Source: JBDSZL01 sp039925145
GTDB lineage: Bacteria; Acidobacteriota; Vicinamibacteria; Vicinamibacterales; SCN-69-37
DNA: 64,000 nucleotides
Direction: 5' to 3'
NCBI GenBank assembly: GCA_039925145.1
Contig: JBDSZL010000073.1
Span: forward strand, 124,001 to 188,000
Shown here piece by piece: positions 35,275 to 44,641 of the stretch. A program made the position numbers and the translations under genes. The notes beneath the pieces are model-generated. The model saw nothing but the letters and a program-made list of their open reading frames with translations. It searched no databases and was not told the origin of the DNA. Numbering within the stretch: position 1 is the stretch's first letter; the number at the start of each line of letters is the position of its first letter.

Positions 35275-36300
35275 ATGAAGAAGCTCCGCGTGCTCATGTT
35301 GATGCACGACTACCTCGTGCCCCCAGACGACACGACGGGGAGCGACCCCGCCACTGCGCCCTGGCGCACCGAGTACGACGTGCTCGAAACGCTGCGCAAG
35401 GAACTGCAGCACGACGTGCATCCGCTCGGGGTCAAAGACGACCTCGCCGGCATCCGGCAGGCGCACGATGAGTTCAAGCCACACATCGCCTTCAACCTGC
35501 TCGAGGCCTTTCACGAGGTGGGAACCTTCGATCAGAATGTCGTCAGTTACCTCGAGCTGCTGCGCCTGTCCTATACCGGCTGTAATCCTCGCGGCATGCT
35601 GCTCGCGCGTGACAAGGCGCTTTCGAAGAAGCTGCTGCACTACCACCGCATTCCCATCCCCGCGTTCGTCATGGTCCGGCGGGGCCGCAAGCCACGCCTG
35701 GTAAAAGGACTGACGTTTCCCGTGATCGTGAAGTCACTCACGCAGGAGGCGTCAATCGGCATCTCCCAGGCGTCGGTCGTCGATGACGAGGCCAAGCTCA
35801 GGGAGCGCGTGCAGTTCATTCACGAGTCGATCGGCACCGACGCGATTGTCGAAGAGTATGTGGAAGGGCGCGAGCTCTACTGCGGCGTGCTCGGCAACCA
35901 GCGCATGCAGGTTCTACCGGTATGGGAGATGACGTTTGCGCACATGCCAGACGGGCAGCACCGCATTGCGACCGAGCGGGTGAAGTGGAACGCGAAATAC
36001 CAGGCGAAGGTCGGCATCGCGACCGGCGCGGCACAGGATCTGCCCACGGGTGTCGCGGACCGCGTGCAGCACATCAGTAAGCGCGTCTACCAGGTGCTCG
36101 AGTTGAGCGGCTACGCTCGGATCGATCTCCGCCTGGACGATCAGGGGCGGATTCACGTGCTCGAGGCCAACCCGAACCCCCAGATCGCGCGCAGCGAAGA
36201 TCTCGCGCAGTCGGCCGCCAGCGCAGGCATTCCCTATCCGGCATTGCTCCAACGGATTCTCACGACGGGTATGCGTTGGGAGCCGGAACGACTGGGATAG
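35275..36300 (+). CDS. ATP-grasp ligase, D-Ala-D-Ala ligase-like
   Basis: A 341-residue ATP-grasp protein. MKKLRVLMLMHDYLVPP is a distinctive start, LLRLSYTGCNPRGMLLARDK the Ddl-like linker, and FPVIVKSLTQEASIGIS the ATP-binding Lys region. VEEYVEGRELYCGVL and RIDLRLDDQGRIHVLEANPNP carry the metal-binding Glu/Asn. The serine-rich omega-loop pattern of true Ddl differs, so the acceptor amino acid is uncertain. Relatives are, as I recall, often beside a zinc metallopeptidase like that at 40962. Confidence 0.82.
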   Translation: MKKLRVLMLMHDYLVPPDDTTGSDPATAPWRTEYDVLETLRKELQHDVHPLGVKDDLAGIRQAHDEFKPHIAFNLLEAFHEVGTFDQNVVSYLELLRLSYTGCNPRGMLLARDKALSKKLLHYHRIPIPAFVMVRRGRKPRLVKGLTFPVIVKSLTQEASIGISQASVVDDEAKLRERVQFIHESIGTDAIVEEYVEGRELYCGVLGNQRMQVLPVWEMTFAHMPDGQHRIATERVKWNAKYQAKVGIATGAAQDLPTGVADRVQHISKRVYQVLELSGYARIDLRLDDQGRIHVLEANPNPQIARSEDLAQSAASAGIPYPALLQRILTTGMRWEPERLG

Positions 36301-36456
36301 GGCGGCGCTCCGCGACGCAGCGCTGACAACCGGCAGCGTGAATGGCTCCCTCCCTGGCTGTCCGACGACTCGATAACCTCGGTGTCCGATGTACACTCAA
36401 GAGGCTCCCCCATCGTCTGGCGGGCCGCACTGCGGCCTGGCCTCGGAAGGATTCTC

Positions 36457-36915
36457 ATGGCCGATCATGCCATCACCCGGAAAGACCTAATTGCAGCACT
36501 CAACGAAGACCTGTCTCGGGAGTATCAGGCGATCATCGCGTACGTCATTTATTCGCAGGTGCTGAAGGGCGCCGAGTACATGAATATCGCTCAGGAGCTC
36601 GAGGTGCACGCGGGGCAGGAACTGGCACACGCACTGACGCTGGCCAAGCACATCGATTACCTCGGTGGCATGCCGACGGCCAAGGCCAAGCCCGTCAAGC
36701 AGAGCGAGGATGCGAAAGAGATGTTGCGCGCCGATCTGGACAATGAGAACGAGACGGTGCGGAACTACCGCACGCGGGTCCGGCAGTGCGAAGCAATGGG
36801 CGAGTTCGCCATTGCTGAAGACATTCGCGAGATCCTGCGCGAGGAGCAGGAGCACCAGATCGATCTGGCGACGGCGCTCGGCGAGAACGTGCCCGACATG
36901 TCCTCGCGCGACTGA
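36457..36915 (+). CDS. Ferritin-like/bacterioferritin-type protein
   Basis: A 152-residue four-helix protein. EYQAIIAYVIYSQ carries the first Glu, EVHAGQELAHA gives E-x-x-H in helix two, and EEQEHQIDL repeats the pattern in helix four, consistent with a di-iron centre. It probably stores or oxidises iron in the cytoplasm. ATG 36457 is supported by GGAAGG about 6 bp upstream. It converges with a small hypothetical gene. Confidence 0.85.
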   Translation: MADHAITRKDLIAALNEDLSREYQAIIAYVIYSQVLKGAEYMNIAQELEVHAGQELAHALTLAKHIDYLGGMPTAKAKPVKQSEDAKEMLRADLDNENETVRNYRTRVRQCEAMGEFAIAEDIREILREEQEHQIDLATALGENVPDMSSRD

Positions 36916-36921
36916 GTGTGG

Positions 36922-37239
36922 CTACCCCACCGGTCGCTTACGGCGGCCGGTGGGCACCTGCGCCTCTGGCGAGGGCGGACCTTCGTGGCCGCAGATGCGC
37001 TCCCACGCTGCCGCCGGCAGCGTGAGCACCCAGTATTTCTTGCGAAGAGCCACAACCGTCTCGAGGTAATCGGCCTTCACGATGGCGCCGGCCTTGTGCC
37101 TGTCACGGGCGGCGCGAAGCTCATATCGATAGAGATCATTGACCGCGTCCCTCACGAAGACTGGAGCCGTCGTGGGGCTCGGCGCCAGCCCGTGAGCGGC
37201 GAGCGCGTCAACTAGTTCGGCAGGATAGGTCCAGGGCAT
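36922..37239 (-). CDS. Small conserved hypothetical protein
   Basis: A 105-residue soluble protein beginning MPWTYPAELVDALAAHGL and ending in a basic tail (TGRRKRPVG). The middle, FVRDAVNDLYRYELRAARDR, is helical. I recognise no named domain, but similar short proteins with the YPAELVDALA start are, I think, recurrent. It follows ettA by 31 bp on the same strand and could be its operon mate. Confidence 0.65.
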   Translation of the reverse strand: MPWTYPAELVDALAAHGLAPSPTTAPVFVRDAVNDLYRYELRAARDRHKAGAIVKADYLETVVALRKKYWVLTLPAAAWERICGHEGPPSPEAQVPTGRRKRPVG

Positions 37240-37270
37240 ACGGAGGCCGCCGGCGCCGACAGGCCCTGGC

Positions 37271-38944
<1,674 letters not shown>

Positions 38945-38950
38945 GTCAGA

Positions 38951-40864
38951 TCACGCGGGCTGCTTGGCCGCCGGCGCCCCCGACGGTGAGGCGTCAGGGG
39001 TGAAGTCCTCGCCGGGGTTCACGAACCGGTCGAACTCGAAGTTGTACTGCTTATCGTAGAGCTGGCGATAGCGGCCGCCGAGCGCGATCAAGTCCGCGTG
39101 CGTGCCGCGTTCCACGATCTGGCCGTCCTCGAGCACCAGAATCTGATCGGCGCTGCGAATCGTCGACAGCCGATGCGCGATGACGAAGGTCGTGCGCCCG
39201 TGCCGCAGCGATCGCAGGCCGTCCTGAATCAGCGCTTCGCTCTCGCTGTCGAGACTGGATGTCGCCTCGTCGAGCAGCAGAACTCTTGGATTGGCGAGAA
39301 TGGCGCGCGCGATGGCCACCCGTTGCCGCTGTCCGCCGGACAGCCTGACCCCGCGCTCGCCCACGACGGTCTCGTATCCCTTCTCGAACTGCTCGATGAA
39401 CTCGTCGGCATGGGCAATCCGGCTCACGCGCTGCACGTCCTCCAGCGTGGCGTGGGGCGTGCCATACCGGATGTTGTCGGCAACGGTGCCGTCGAACAGA
39501 AAATTGTCCTGCAGCACGACCCCCAGGTGGCGCCGGTAGCGCGCGAGCCGCAGCGATGTGAGGTCGGTGCCGTCGACGCGCACGACTCCCTGCGTCGGCC
39601 TGTTGAACGCCATCACGAGACTGATCAGCGTGCTCTTGCCAGACCCTGACGACCCAACCAGCGCCGTCGTCGTGCCCGCCGGCGCGAGAAAGGTGACATC
39701 CTTCAGCACGGGGACCCCGGCCGTGTACTCGAACCAGACGTGGTCGAACTCCACCTCGCCCGCCAGGTCGGAGACTTCCGCCCGCGAGGCGTCCTCGGCG
39801 TCCTCGCGTGTCGTGTCGAGGATCTCCCTGATCCGATCGAGGCCGGCGAAGGCCTCGCTGATCTGCGTGCCGATCGACGCGATCTGGACAATCGGCGCGG
39901 CCATGAGCCCGGTCAGGAAGATGTACGACATCAGATCGCCGAGCGTCATCGTGCCGTCCACGATTGCGTGACCGCCAACCACCATCATGACGATACCGAT
40001 GGCGCCAATGACGACACTCGAGAAGGCGGTCGTGGCGGAGACGCCGGTCATCGACTTCGCGATGTTGCGGAACATCGCGTGCGCCCCCTTGGTGAACACG
40101 AGGTCTTCACGCCGTTCCGCGGTGTAGGTCTTGACCACGCGAACGCCGCCAATCGCCTGAGCCAGACGGCCCGTGACTTCGGCGTTGATGCGCCCCCGCT
40201 CGCGGAACAGCGGACGAAGCGTGCGGAACGCATACCCCATCGCCCCGCCGAAGACCGCGAGCACCAGAATCGTGACCACCGTCAGATGCCAGTTCAGGTA
40301 CAGCAGGTAGCCCAGCGCCAGGACGGCCGTCAACAGGCTGCCCGTCAACTGAACGAGTCCAGTCCCGACCAGATTGCGGATGCCCTCCGCATCGTTCATG
40401 ACCCGCGAGATCAGCACCCCGGTCTGGGTGCTGTCGAAGTAGCGAATGGGGAGGCGCATGATGTGCTCCTCCACCCGGCGGCGCATGTCGGTGATGGCCT
40501 TTTGAGCCGCGACACCAAGAATCTGTGACAGCCCGAATGAGCTGACCGCCTGCACGAGCGTCGCGCCCGCCACGCCCCACGCCAGCGTGGCCAGCAGCTC
40601 GACGTGCCTCTTCGTCAGCACGTCGTCGATGAAATACTTGCTCGCAATGGGCAGCACCATGCCCGCGACGCGGTTGACCAGCATGAGGCCCAACCCTGCG
40701 GCCAAGCGGAACCGGCGCGCCCAGATGAGGGCACGTGCCTCCTGCCAGGCCGTGGACCAGCGCACTTTTCGCTTTTCGCTCTTGGGCCCTGGCCGGTCGT
40801 CCAGGCGCACGGCACGGCCGGTGCGCTCGGCGCGGTCGGCCCCAATTCCCGGGTGAGTACGCAA
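38951..40864 (-). CDS. ABC exporter, fused permease-ATPase (MsbA-like)
   Basis: A 637-residue half-transporter: six membrane helices (about 50-340), then the ATPase with GSSGSGKST, a Q-loop in VVLQDNFLFD, LSGGQRQR, VLLLDEATSSLD and IAHRLSTI. It acts as a dimer exporting lipids or drugs. The start is uncertain: the frame opens at TTG 40864 with no ATG before the first helix, and GTG 40810 is an alternative. The C-terminus ends in a short Ser/Pro/Ala tail. Confidence 0.9.
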   Translation of the reverse strand: MRTHPGIGADRAERTGRAVRLDDRPGPKSEKRKVRWSTAWQEARALIWARRFRLAAGLGLMLVNRVAGMVLPIASKYFIDDVLTKRHVELLATLAWGVAGATLVQAVSSFGLSQILGVAAQKAITDMRRRVEEHIMRLPIRYFDSTQTGVLISRVMNDAEGIRNLVGTGLVQLTGSLLTAVLALGYLLYLNWHLTVVTILVLAVFGGAMGYAFRTLRPLFRERGRINAEVTGRLAQAIGGVRVVKTYTAERREDLVFTKGAHAMFRNIAKSMTGVSATTAFSSVVIGAIGIVMMVVGGHAIVDGTMTLGDLMSYIFLTGLMAAPIVQIASIGTQISEAFAGLDRIREILDTTREDAEDASRAEVSDLAGEVEFDHVWFEYTAGVPVLKDVTFLAPAGTTTALVGSSGSGKSTLISLVMAFNRPTQGVVRVDGTDLTSLRLARYRRHLGVVLQDNFLFDGTVADNIRYGTPHATLEDVQRVSRIAHADEFIEQFEKGYETVVGERGVRLSGGQRQRVAIARAILANPRVLLLDEATSSLDSESEALIQDGLRSLRHGRTTFVIAHRLSTIRSADQILVLEDGQIVERGTHADLIALGGRYRQLYDKQYNFEFDRFVNPGEDFTPDASPSGAPAAKQPA

Positions 40865-40961
40865 AACAGATCAAGGATACACGGGGCTGGGCCCCTACGC
40901 CGATAGGCCTCGGCCCCCCGCAGGCGGGGCCCCGCCTGTATGCTGGTGAGCGTCCAGCGCC

Positions 40962-42053
40962 GTGAGCAGCGACCCCTCCCCCCTCATCGTTCCGCCAGAG
41001 GTCCTGCCACCGGACCTGCCGGCGACCCCGCAGGATCAGGGCCGGCCCGCCTGGACAGAACTGCCCGACGAGCAGTTACTGGATGTCCGGATGAGCGACC
41101 TCGGGTTATCCATTGCGGGCAGCTGGTTGGAGGATCGGATAGCCGCCCTCGACGCAGAACTGTCGGCCCGCGGGCTGAGCTTCAGACCGCACTACTGGCT
41201 TTCGGGCGAATGGTTCAGTCCAGATGGGGTGCCCGGCGTGGCGATCCCGTTCTACCTGGCGCATCCGCGGCTCATGAAGCTCGAGAAGGCCCAGATGCTC
41301 GAGGTGGAGGGCGGGACACCGGAGTGGTGCCTCAAGATTCTGCGTCACGAAGCCGGGCATGCGTTCGACAACGCGTATGCGCTGCGTCGACGGCGGCGCC
41401 GCGTACGGACGTTCGGCAAGCCGTCCGAACCCTATCCGGATTTCTATCTGCCGCGACCCTACTCCAAGAGCTTCGTCCTGCATCTCGACTCGTGGTACGC
41501 CCAGAGCCACCCGGACGAGGATTTTGCCGAGACCTTTGCGGTATGGCTCACTCCCGACAGCGACTGGCGCGCGCGATACGCGGACTGGCCGGCACTCCGG
41601 AAACTCGAATACATGGACGAGCTGATGTGTGAGATCGCCGGCCAGCCACCGGTGGTCTCCACCCGGCGGCGCGTCGAGCCGCTCGAGAAGCTTCGAACGA
41701 CGTTGCGCAAGCACTACGCGGAGAAACGGGCGCACTACGGACTCGAGTATCCCCACTTTTACGATCGCGACCTGCGGCGCCTGTTCTCCGCCGACGAAGC
41801 GCATCGCCGCAACCGCAAGGCCTCGCGGCTGATCGCGTCAATCCGACGTGAGGTCCGGCGCCTGGTCGCCGAGTGGACCGGCGCCTACCAGTACACGATC
41901 GACCGCGTCATCGCCGACATGATCACAAGGTCGGACGAGCTCGATCTGCGCCTCAAATATCCCGAAGACCGCAGCAAGCTCGACTTCACGATGCTCGTGA
42001 CGGTTCAGACGATGAACTACCTCCACTCGGGGCGTCATCGCGTGGCACTCTGA
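40962..42053 (+). CDS. Putative zinc metallopeptidase
   Basis: A 363-residue protein with no signal peptide. The zincin motif is in KILRHEAGHAFDNAY (HExxH), and a downstream Glu in PDEDFAETFAVWL fits the third ligand of gluzincin-like enzymes. The family is the putative zinc-binding metallopeptidase type found in soil bacteria. In several genomes, as I recall, it sits beside the ATP-grasp ligase family seen at 35275; here about 5 kb separate them. Confidence 0.8.
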   Translation: MSSDPSPLIVPPEVLPPDLPATPQDQGRPAWTELPDEQLLDVRMSDLGLSIAGSWLEDRIAALDAELSARGLSFRPHYWLSGEWFSPDGVPGVAIPFYLAHPRLMKLEKAQMLEVEGGTPEWCLKILRHEAGHAFDNAYALRRRRRRVRTFGKPSEPYPDFYLPRPYSKSFVLHLDSWYAQSHPDEDFAETFAVWLTPDSDWRARYADWPALRKLEYMDELMCEIAGQPPVVSTRRRVEPLEKLRTTLRKHYAEKRAHYGLEYPHFYDRDLRRLFSADEAHRRNRKASRLIASIRREVRRLVAEWTGAYQYTIDRVIADMITRSDELDLRLKYPEDRSKLDFTMLVTVQTMNYLHSGRHRVAL

Positions 42054-42063
42054 TGCGGCAGTT

Positions 42064-42987
42064 CTATTTTCCCGCCGTCGTGTAGATCAGGTAGTCGGCG
42101 CGTTTGCGCTCAGTGCCGTCTGGGCCCACGTGGTCGAGATCCGCCACGGGCAGAATCGACACCGTGGCCAACTTTCTGTCGGGCAGCCGCCGCCGCGTGC
42201 GTTCGACGAGACCGTCGCCAAAGTCGGTGTGAAACGCCCCGTTGACGCTGACCACGAGCGGTCGTTTGCCTCCCACGGCTCCCGCCATGTACGCGTCGGC
42301 GATGGACTCTCCCATCGTCTCGTCCTTCAGGCACTGCGCCTGGTAGTAGCGTTCGATCGTCTCGGGATCGAGCGGGCCCTCACGCTCGGTCCCATGCGTG
42401 GCTCCGCGCAGGGTTTGCTGAAATCGTCCGAAGTAACGATCGTTGGCCGGACACTTCACGTCGCGGGCAAACCAGCCCTTCTCCGAGTCAGGTCGGCTCT
42501 TCAGCAAGGCCAGTCCGACGCGTGACACGTCTGCCGCGATCGTGCGCGGCACGTTGCCGGCCACCACCGGCCACTTCTGGACGATGGCGAAGTCGACGAT
42601 CGGTTTGTAGTCGCGCGTGTACTGCGGCCACGCGCGCGCGTGTTCAAGAAATGCCGCCTCGGTGATGCGCCCGCCTGCGAACTGCGTCAACGGTTCCTGG
42701 ACGTCGCGCTCGAACATCTCCAGCGCCACCACAATCCCGCCACGCCGCCGGGCCAGTCCCTCGAGCAGCGCCAGCTCGATCCGGTGGGTCTGCGCGTCGT
42801 CGTGCTGCTCGCCGAAGAACAGCACATCGGCCCGCGACAGCTCCGCAAGCATCGTCTCGAACTCGCCAAACTGCTTGCGCGCGCTGACGAAGACCCTCTG
42901 CGGCACGTAGACAGACTGCGCCAGCACGCTCACCGATACCAGCAGCGTGAAACAGCAGGCCACGAAAGACCGACGTCTCCTCGTCAT
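42064..42987 (-). CDS. ChaN-family (heme/iron-regulated) protein
   Basis: A 307-residue exported protein with an N-terminal signal (RRRRSFVACCFTLLVSVSV). ChaN/Tiki superfamily motifs are VLFFGEQHDDAQTHR, VVALEMFERDVQ, and VVSVNGAFHTDFGDGL near the end. Campylobacter ChaN binds heme at the outer membrane; enzymatic function in this group is possible. The cysteine in the signal is not in a clean lipobox. It overlaps terC by 4 bp. Confidence 0.83.
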   Translation of the reverse strand: MTRRRRSFVACCFTLLVSVSVLAQSVYVPQRVFVSARKQFGEFETMLAELSRADVLFFGEQHDDAQTHRIELALLEGLARRRGGIVVALEMFERDVQEPLTQFAGGRITEAAFLEHARAWPQYTRDYKPIVDFAIVQKWPVVAGNVPRTIAADVSRVGLALLKSRPDSEKGWFARDVKCPANDRYFGRFQQTLRGATHGTEREGPLDPETIERYYQAQCLKDETMGESIADAYMAGAVGGKRPLVVSVNGAFHTDFGDGLVERTRRRLPDRKLATVSILPVADLDHVGPDGTERKRADYLIYTTAGK

Positions 42988-43706
42988 GAGTCGTATTTCC
43001 GGTGCAGCTGCACAGGGGTTCGGTGTTTGCGCACTCTCAAATTGATCGCTTCGACGAACACCGAAAAGCCCATCGCGAAGTAGATATAGCCCTTCGAGAT
43101 GTGCTGTCCCAGGCCCTCGGCCATGAGGGACATGCCGATCAGCAACAGGAACGAGAGCGCCAGGATTTTCAACGTGGGGTGCCGTTCTACAACGGCGCTG
43201 ATGGGCTCTGCCGCCAGCATCATGACCAGCACGGCCAGCACGACGGCGGTGGCCATGACGACGAAGCTGTCGGCCATGCCGATTGCCGTGATCACGGAAT
43301 CGAGCGAGAACACGATGTCGAGCACCATGACCTGCCCGATCACACTCCAGAACGAGGCAGCGGCGCGCCCCTCCTGATGCTCCTGCCCTTCGAGCTTCTC
43401 GTGAATCTCATAGGTGGCCTTACCCAGCAGGAACACACCGCCCCCGAGCAGGATCAGATCGCGCCCCGAGATGCCGCGCCCCATGATCTGGACGAGCGGT
43501 TCGGTCAGTCGCGCGATCCACACGATGGACCAGAGCAGCAGCAGGCGCATGACCATGGCGGCGATGAGCCCGACCCGCCGGGCCTGCTTCTGGACCTCCT
43601 GGGGCAGCTTGCCAGACAGGATGGAGATGAAGATGACGTTATCGACCCCGAGCACGATCTCGAGGAACGTCAGCGTGATGAGCGGCACGACGAAGTCGGA
43701 CATCAT
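42984..43706 (-). CDS. TerC-family integral membrane protein
   Basis: A 240-residue protein with about seven membrane helices. LEIVLGVDNVIFISIL and VMVLDIVFSLDSVITAIGM carry the two conserved acidic motifs of TerC, which resemble LysE/NiCoT-like transport sites. Homologues export manganese or other ions and have been linked to co-translational metalation. The chaN gene is translationally coupled downstream (ATGA). Confidence 0.92.
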   Translation of the reverse strand: MMSDFVVPLITLTFLEIVLGVDNVIFISILSGKLPQEVQKQARRVGLIAAMVMRLLLLWSIVWIARLTEPLVQIMGRGISGRDLILLGGGVFLLGKATYEIHEKLEGQEHQEGRAAASFWSVIGQVMVLDIVFSLDSVITAIGMADSFVVMATAVVLAVLVMMLAAEPISAVVERHPTLKILALSFLLLIGMSLMAEGLGQHISKGYIYFAMGFSVFVEAINLRVRKHRTPVQLHRKYDS

Positions 43707-43715
43707 GGGCGCCGA

Positions 43716-43922
43716 CTAGCTTAGCAGTGGTGGCCTCTCATAGCCGCGGCATCGACGCACTGGAAGAACGGGATATTTCGGGTAAGCGCGGTCGATGGCC
43801 GAGCGCACGCACATCAGAAAACGGCTGCCGCGATCGCTGCCAATGACCCGGGCGTGCCGGCACGAGCCGCACAACCCGTCGGCATCGTCTGGTTGCCGCG
43901 GTGGCAGTCGATCGTTCATCAT
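43716..43922 (-). CDS. Small cysteine-motif protein
   Basis: A 68-residue product with a CGSCRHARV motif, another Cys about 18 residues later, and YPKYPVLPVRRCRGYE near the end, so four cysteines could form a zinc ribbon. The YPKYP-x-LPV-x3-C pattern is one I associate with short conserved bacterial proteins of unknown function. Starts at GTG 43928 or ATG 43922/43919 are all possible, and none has a clear RBS. It is divergent from apaG, whose ATG begins at 43929. Confidence 0.6.
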   Translation of the reverse strand: MMNDRLPPRQPDDADGLCGSCRHARVIGSDRGSRFLMCVRSAIDRAYPKYPVLPVRRCRGYERPPLLS

Positions 43923-43928
43923 GGCCAC

Positions 43929-44318
43929 ATGTTCACGTCAGAGGCGACGACGCGCGGGGTCCGCGTATCGGTCGTGTCCGAATATGCACCGGGCCGCTCG
44001 CGTCCGCAAGACCGGCAATGGTTCTTTCTGTACACGATCACCATTACGAACGAGGGCTCAGACACGGTGCAACTGCTGTCGCGGCACTGGATTATCACCA
44101 ACGGCGCTGGTGACGTGGAAGAAGTGAAAGGCCCGGGGGTGGTCGGGGAGCAACCCGTCCTCGCACCGGCCGAGTCCTTCACGTACACGTCCGGGTGCCC
44201 GCTCACCACCGCGTTTGGAAAAATGGAAGGCACCTTTCAGATGGTCTCGCGCGCGGGTGAGCACTTTGAAGTGAAGGTGGCGCCGTTCACCCTGAGCGAG
44301 CCCTACACCGTCCACTAA
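43929..44318 (+). CDS. apaG: ApaG (Co2+/Mg2+ efflux-associated domain protein)
   Basis: A 129-residue single-domain ApaG. The family core is clear: FFLYTITITNEGSDTVQLLS, RHWIITNGAGDVEEVKGPG, VVGEQPVLAPAESFTYTSG and a final MEGTFQM. The fibronectin-III-like fold is linked to metal homeostasis and, through work on ApaH neighbours, to nucleotide signalling. No apaH is nearby. Confidence 0.93.
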   Translation: MFTSEATTRGVRVSVVSEYAPGRSRPQDRQWFFLYTITITNEGSDTVQLLSRHWIITNGAGDVEEVKGPGVVGEQPVLAPAESFTYTSGCPLTTAFGKMEGTFQMVSRAGEHFEVKVAPFTLSEPYTVH

Positions 44319-44641
44319 CGCGCCCGGCGGCGGCCCGTCCGTTGCCTCGTTCTCCCCCCTGCGCGACGCGATGGCGCGCCGTCCCACGGTTCCGTAATCG
44401 GACCTGCAGAACTGTCAGCCGACACCGAGCTGGGCAGACGCTTCTCTTCCATTCGCGTGCGGCAGGCCCCTTCGCCTTGGATCGCGGAACGGGCTCTCTT
44501 TGCGATTTTCCTCAGGAATCTGCGGCCCGGCCGCCGACGGCTTTTAAGCCGAGGTGCGGCCGGGACCGGTCCGCATTCTGCAACCCGGTCACGCCAACGC
44601 CGCCGATCACATGTGCGTGACCGGACGGGTAGCGGCCCTCT
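44319..44641 (+). promoter_or_regulatory. Structured leader before the MHYT hybrid kinase
   Basis: No gene is seen in these 323 bases. Near the 3' end lie two strong stem-loops. The first is CCCGGCCGC (44526-44534) with GCGGCCGGG (44556-44564), enclosing CGGCTT-TT-AAGCCG (44538-44551). The second is CCGGTCACGC (44585-44594) with GCGTGACCGG (44615-44624), around a 20-base loop. The second ends 17 bp before the ATG. Neither has a following T-run. They may be a 5' UTR control element or the apaG terminator region. Confidence 0.45.

Noticed and set aside
42052..42084. Tiny frame (MRQFYFPAVV) overlapping the metallopeptidase stop
   Set aside because: Only ten codons, and it is antisense to the end of chaN; no evidence for a real peptide.
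44565..44641. GEMM-I (c-di-GMP) riboswitch before the kinase/GGEEF operon
   Set aside because: The sequence GGGTAGCGG near 44627 and the GGTCACGC start look superficially similar, but the GNRA tetraloop and the GCAAAG core of GEMM are absent. The 10-pair stem found here does not fit its fold.
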